From: Ga0077527 sp945862135
Lineage (GTDB): Bacteria; Pseudomonadota; Gammaproteobacteria; Burkholderiales; SG8-41
Direction: 5' to 3'
Assembly (NCBI GenBank): GCA_964203275.1
Contig: CAXNMF010000012.1
Coordinates: forward strand, 49,722 to 113,721
Length of the DNA stretch: 64,000 nt
A program made the position numbers and the translations under genes. How positions within the stretch are numbered: position 1 is the stretch's first letter; each line of letters opens with the position of its first letter. The notes under the pieces are model-generated. The model saw nothing but the letters and a program-made list of their open reading frames with translations, was not told the origin of the DNA and made no database searches. This document shows, one piece after another, positions 62,132-64,000 of the stretch.

Positions 62132-63076
62132 CTATGCGAACATGCCAACCGGGCCACCCGTCTCGATCCATGCCTCAAGCCCACCTTCCAGCGGGCGTAC
62201 CCGCCGAAAGCCCCGGTTCATCAGGATGCGGGCGACACGCGCCGCGCTGGCTTCATTGGGTCAACTGCAATAAACCACTACGTCGCGATCAGGCGGAATT
62301 CCCGGCAACGCAGCAGCGGCATCATCCAGATTCACCGGTACCGCGCCCGGGATGTGCCGTGGATCAAGTTGTCGCACAGTGGCCGAACGGACATCCACAA
62401 TCACCGGCGGTGTCGCCCCTTGCATCAACTCACGCAGCTCGGCAACAGTGACTCTTGCCGTACGCAACATGCGCAGAAACAGATACCGCTCCGCCGCCTT
62501 GATTGCGGCATACACGGCAATCACAGCGCCGATCAGCAGCAATGCACCGGAACCGAGATCGGCAAGCCGTTCCAGCGCCCACTCGACTTCCGCATGAAAC
62601 ACGGCCCCGAGCAACACCGGCGCGGCAGCCCACAACAAGGCACCAACAGCACTGAACAATAAAAACGGCCGAAAACCCAACTGCATCGCGCCTGCCAACG
62701 GCGGCGCGACAGTGGCAAAGCCCGGAATATATTTGGCCAACAGCAAGGCCGGCGCGCCCCAGCGTTCGAATATCGATTCGGTCTGTTTGACGCAGGAGTC
62801 AGGCTCGATCGCGATCCGGCACAAGGTCCGCAGCACGCGATGGCCGTAACGCCGGCCTGCGTAGTACCAGGGAATGTCGCCGAGCAGCGCGGCGCCGACT
62901 GCAGTCAACAACAGCGCGGTGTAAAGTGAACCCAGCCCGTGCGCCGCGAGCGCACCGGCCAGCGCACCGAGCACTCGCGCCGCGGGCAGCGGTGTGCCGC
63001 CTGCGGCAACGGATGCACATTGGCAAACACCAACAGCAAAGCCGTAACGCGCCAGCAAATCCGTCAGTTCATGCAT
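62132..63076 (-). CDS. DedA-family membrane protein with C-terminal rhodanese domain and in-frame TGA: candidate selenoprotein
   Basis: ATG 63076; 314 residues counting TGA codon 272 as one residue. The DedA/SNARE-associated part (about 1-200) has GDIPWYYAGRRYGHRVL, LLLAKYIPGFATVAPPLAGAM and several TM helices. The rhodanese domain has VIVDVRSATVRQLDPRHIPGAVPVN and then VVVYCS-TGA-PNEASAARVARILMNRGFRRVRPLEGGLEAW to stop 62132. Relatives I recall read YC(S/A)CPNEASAA, so TGA replaces the second Cys of the active-site loop. Residues 13-20 look out of frame (another frame reads LVFANV), perhaps a compensated indel pair. Confidence 0.7.
62228..62263 (-). promoter_or_regulatory. Candidate bacterial SECIS element in the DedA-rhodanese gene
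   Basis: TGA is at 62261-62263. After 21 bases comes loop CGTGT (62239-62235), closed by GGCG/CGCC and, beyond one bulged C, GC/GC. The loop has a G in its first two positions and lies within the 16-37 base window described for bacterial SECIS. It is weaker than the stem-loop in the CMD gene. Confidence 0.45.
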
Positions 63077-63226
63077 GTGCAATTCCCCAAGTTGATTCCG
63101 GGTAAGAAAAAAATACTACGAAGCCATCATCAACCATTACTCATAATGAGACAACGCATTGGATACCGGGCCCTCATGACTGCAATCCACCAGCGCCAGT
63201 ATCCGCACCTCCCCCTGATGGCTCCT

Positions 63227-64000
63227 TCAGTCGAAACGCCACACATCCATGCCGATGACCCCATAGGTGTAACCCGCATGCAGCCGTTGCGGAGTGTGTC
63301 CCGGCGCACCCGCACCCGCACCGGCAGCCGCGAACAGCGGCAACAGGTGCTCCTCTGTTGGATGATTGCGCACCGCATGCGGTGCGCGCTTCCGGTAATC
63401 GATCAACGCAGATTGATCGGATGACCGCAACGCGTCATGCAGCCAGTCGTTGAATTCGCTGACCCAGAATGGCGGCAGTGAATCATAACGATGACGACCG
63501 AATTCCCGCAGGTTATGCGTGACACTGCCTGAAGCGATGATCAGCACGCCCTCGTCGCGCAGCGGACGCAGGATTTCACCCATCCGCCAGTGATGCGCCG
63601 GGCCGAGGTTACTTTGCACCGCCAGCTGCGTCACCGGAATATCGGCCTCCGGATACATCAACATCAGTGGCACCCAGGTGCCGTGATCCAGCCCGCGTTC
63701 AGCAGACGCGGTAGCCTGCAGTCCCGCTGCCGCCAACAGTTGCGCGGCACGCGCGGCCAGTTCCGGCGCTCCCGGTGCGGCATAACGCATGGCATACAAG
63801 GCCTCAGGAAATCCGTAGAAGTCATGAATCGTTTCAGGATGCGTCGCAATGCTGAGTGCCGGAGCAGGTGTTTCCCAATGCGCAGAAATCGACAGGATGG
63901 CTTGCGGTCGCAAGAAACTGGAACCAAGCTGCGCCAGAAATCCGCGCGCCGGTCCGGGCTCCAATGCCAGTGTTGGTGCGCCATGCGAAACGAATAATGC
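63227..64000 (-). CDS. DODA-type extradiol aromatic ring-opening dioxygenase, 5' end beyond window
   Basis: The minus-strand frame is open to the window edge; 257 residues are visible, lacking only a short N terminus. Class III/LigB fold ligands: FVSHGAPTLALEPG (His), ISAHWETPAP (His), DFYGFPEALYAMRY and LDHGTWVPLMLMYPEADIPV (His). SGSVTHNLREFG and APHAVRNHPTEEHLLPLFAAAGA follow. This is the 4,5-DOPA dioxygenase (YgiD) group, which opens catechol rings using Fe(II) or Zn. It is separated from the DedA-rhodanese gene by 150 bases with nothing recognisable. Confidence 0.88.
   Translation of the reverse strand, partial: ALFVSHGAPTLALEPGPARGFLAQLGSSFLRPQAILSISAHWETPAPALSIATHPETIHDFYGFPEALYAMRYAAPGAPELAARAAQLLAAAGLQATASAERGLDHGTWVPLMLMYPEADIPVTQLAVQSNLGPAHHWRMGEILRPLRDEGVLIIASGSVTHNLREFGRHRYDSLPPFWVSEFNDWLHDALRSSDQSALIDYRKRAPHAVRNHPTEEHLLPLFAAAGAGAGAPGHTPQRLHAGYTYGVIGMDVWRFD

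Noticed and set aside
60975..62263. TGA read as Trp (alternative genetic code)
   Set aside because: TGA ends several intact genes here, such as the LysR gene at 13159-13161 and allophanate hydrolase at 4752-4754. Both candidate sites are Cys positions, not Trp.
1..64000. CRISPR array, prophage, integrative element or tRNA-associated island
   Set aside because: No regularly spaced repeats, no integrase or transposase, no phage structural genes and no tRNA could be recognised on either strand.

Overview
The window looks like a betaproteobacterial chromosome (Burkholderiales-like). The grounds are four orphan Bug/TctC-type periplasmic binding proteins, homodimeric AceE, a second extended IF-1 beside a cold-shock gene, an AcrR/AcrB/OprM-type efflux locus and beta-class GST. 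This placement is inferred from gene content only. I see no rRNA, tRNA, CRISPR array, prophage or insertion sequence.

Layout. 1-4749: a MoxR-type ATPase (cut by the window edge), gamma-glutamyltransferase, 4-oxalocrotonate tautomerase, a Bug protein and a GntR regulator. 4752-11935 (minus): an operon for an oligopeptide-type ABC importer ending in allophanate hydrolase and the GntR gene; a LysR gene diverges from it. 13165-22936: a PhnZ-like HD oxygenase, an aldehyde dehydrogenase remnant, a second complete oligopeptide-type ABC importer, a phosphonate-monoester-hydrolase-like sulfatase and a PhoD phosphatase. Together these read as an organophosphorus scavenging island. 22917-31000: SDR, Bug proteins, two alpha/beta hydrolases, an SQR-like flavoprotein and an old yellow enzyme. 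30990-41603: hrpA, PEBP, a lipoprotein peptidase, histidine phosphatase, TauE, CBS protein, aminotransferase and dienelactone hydrolase. 41733-47219: sulfatase, TrmB regulator, Bug, lipoprotein hydrolase and GST. 47446-51347: csp, infA, an Lrp gene and aceE. 51355-58154: TetR regulator and RND efflux operon with a clear palindromic operator. 58317-64000: nitroreductase, MFS-ABM fusion, a carboxymuconolactone-decarboxylase/AhpD-like gene, a GntR regulator with its operator, a DedA-rhodanese gene and a DODA-type dioxygenase.

Most interesting point: within 1.3 kb (60975-62263) two unrelated thiol-redox genes each carry one in-frame TGA exactly where their families have a redox Cys (CGY-TGA in the CMD/AhpD-like protein, YCS-TGA in the rhodanese domain). 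The reading frame is intact on both sides, and a GC stem-loop lies 19-21 nt downstream in each, as expected of a bacterial SECIS. I propose both are selenoproteins.

Sequence quality: many genes carry single-base indels (ABC genes 7930-9505, hrpA, aceE, the RND adaptor, dienelactone hydrolase, nitroreductase, one binding protein). In the ABC patch essentially every frame change is an inserted base, which suggests consensus error rather than decay. Frame-disrupted genes are given at full extent as type pseudogene, but several are probably intact in the living organism.
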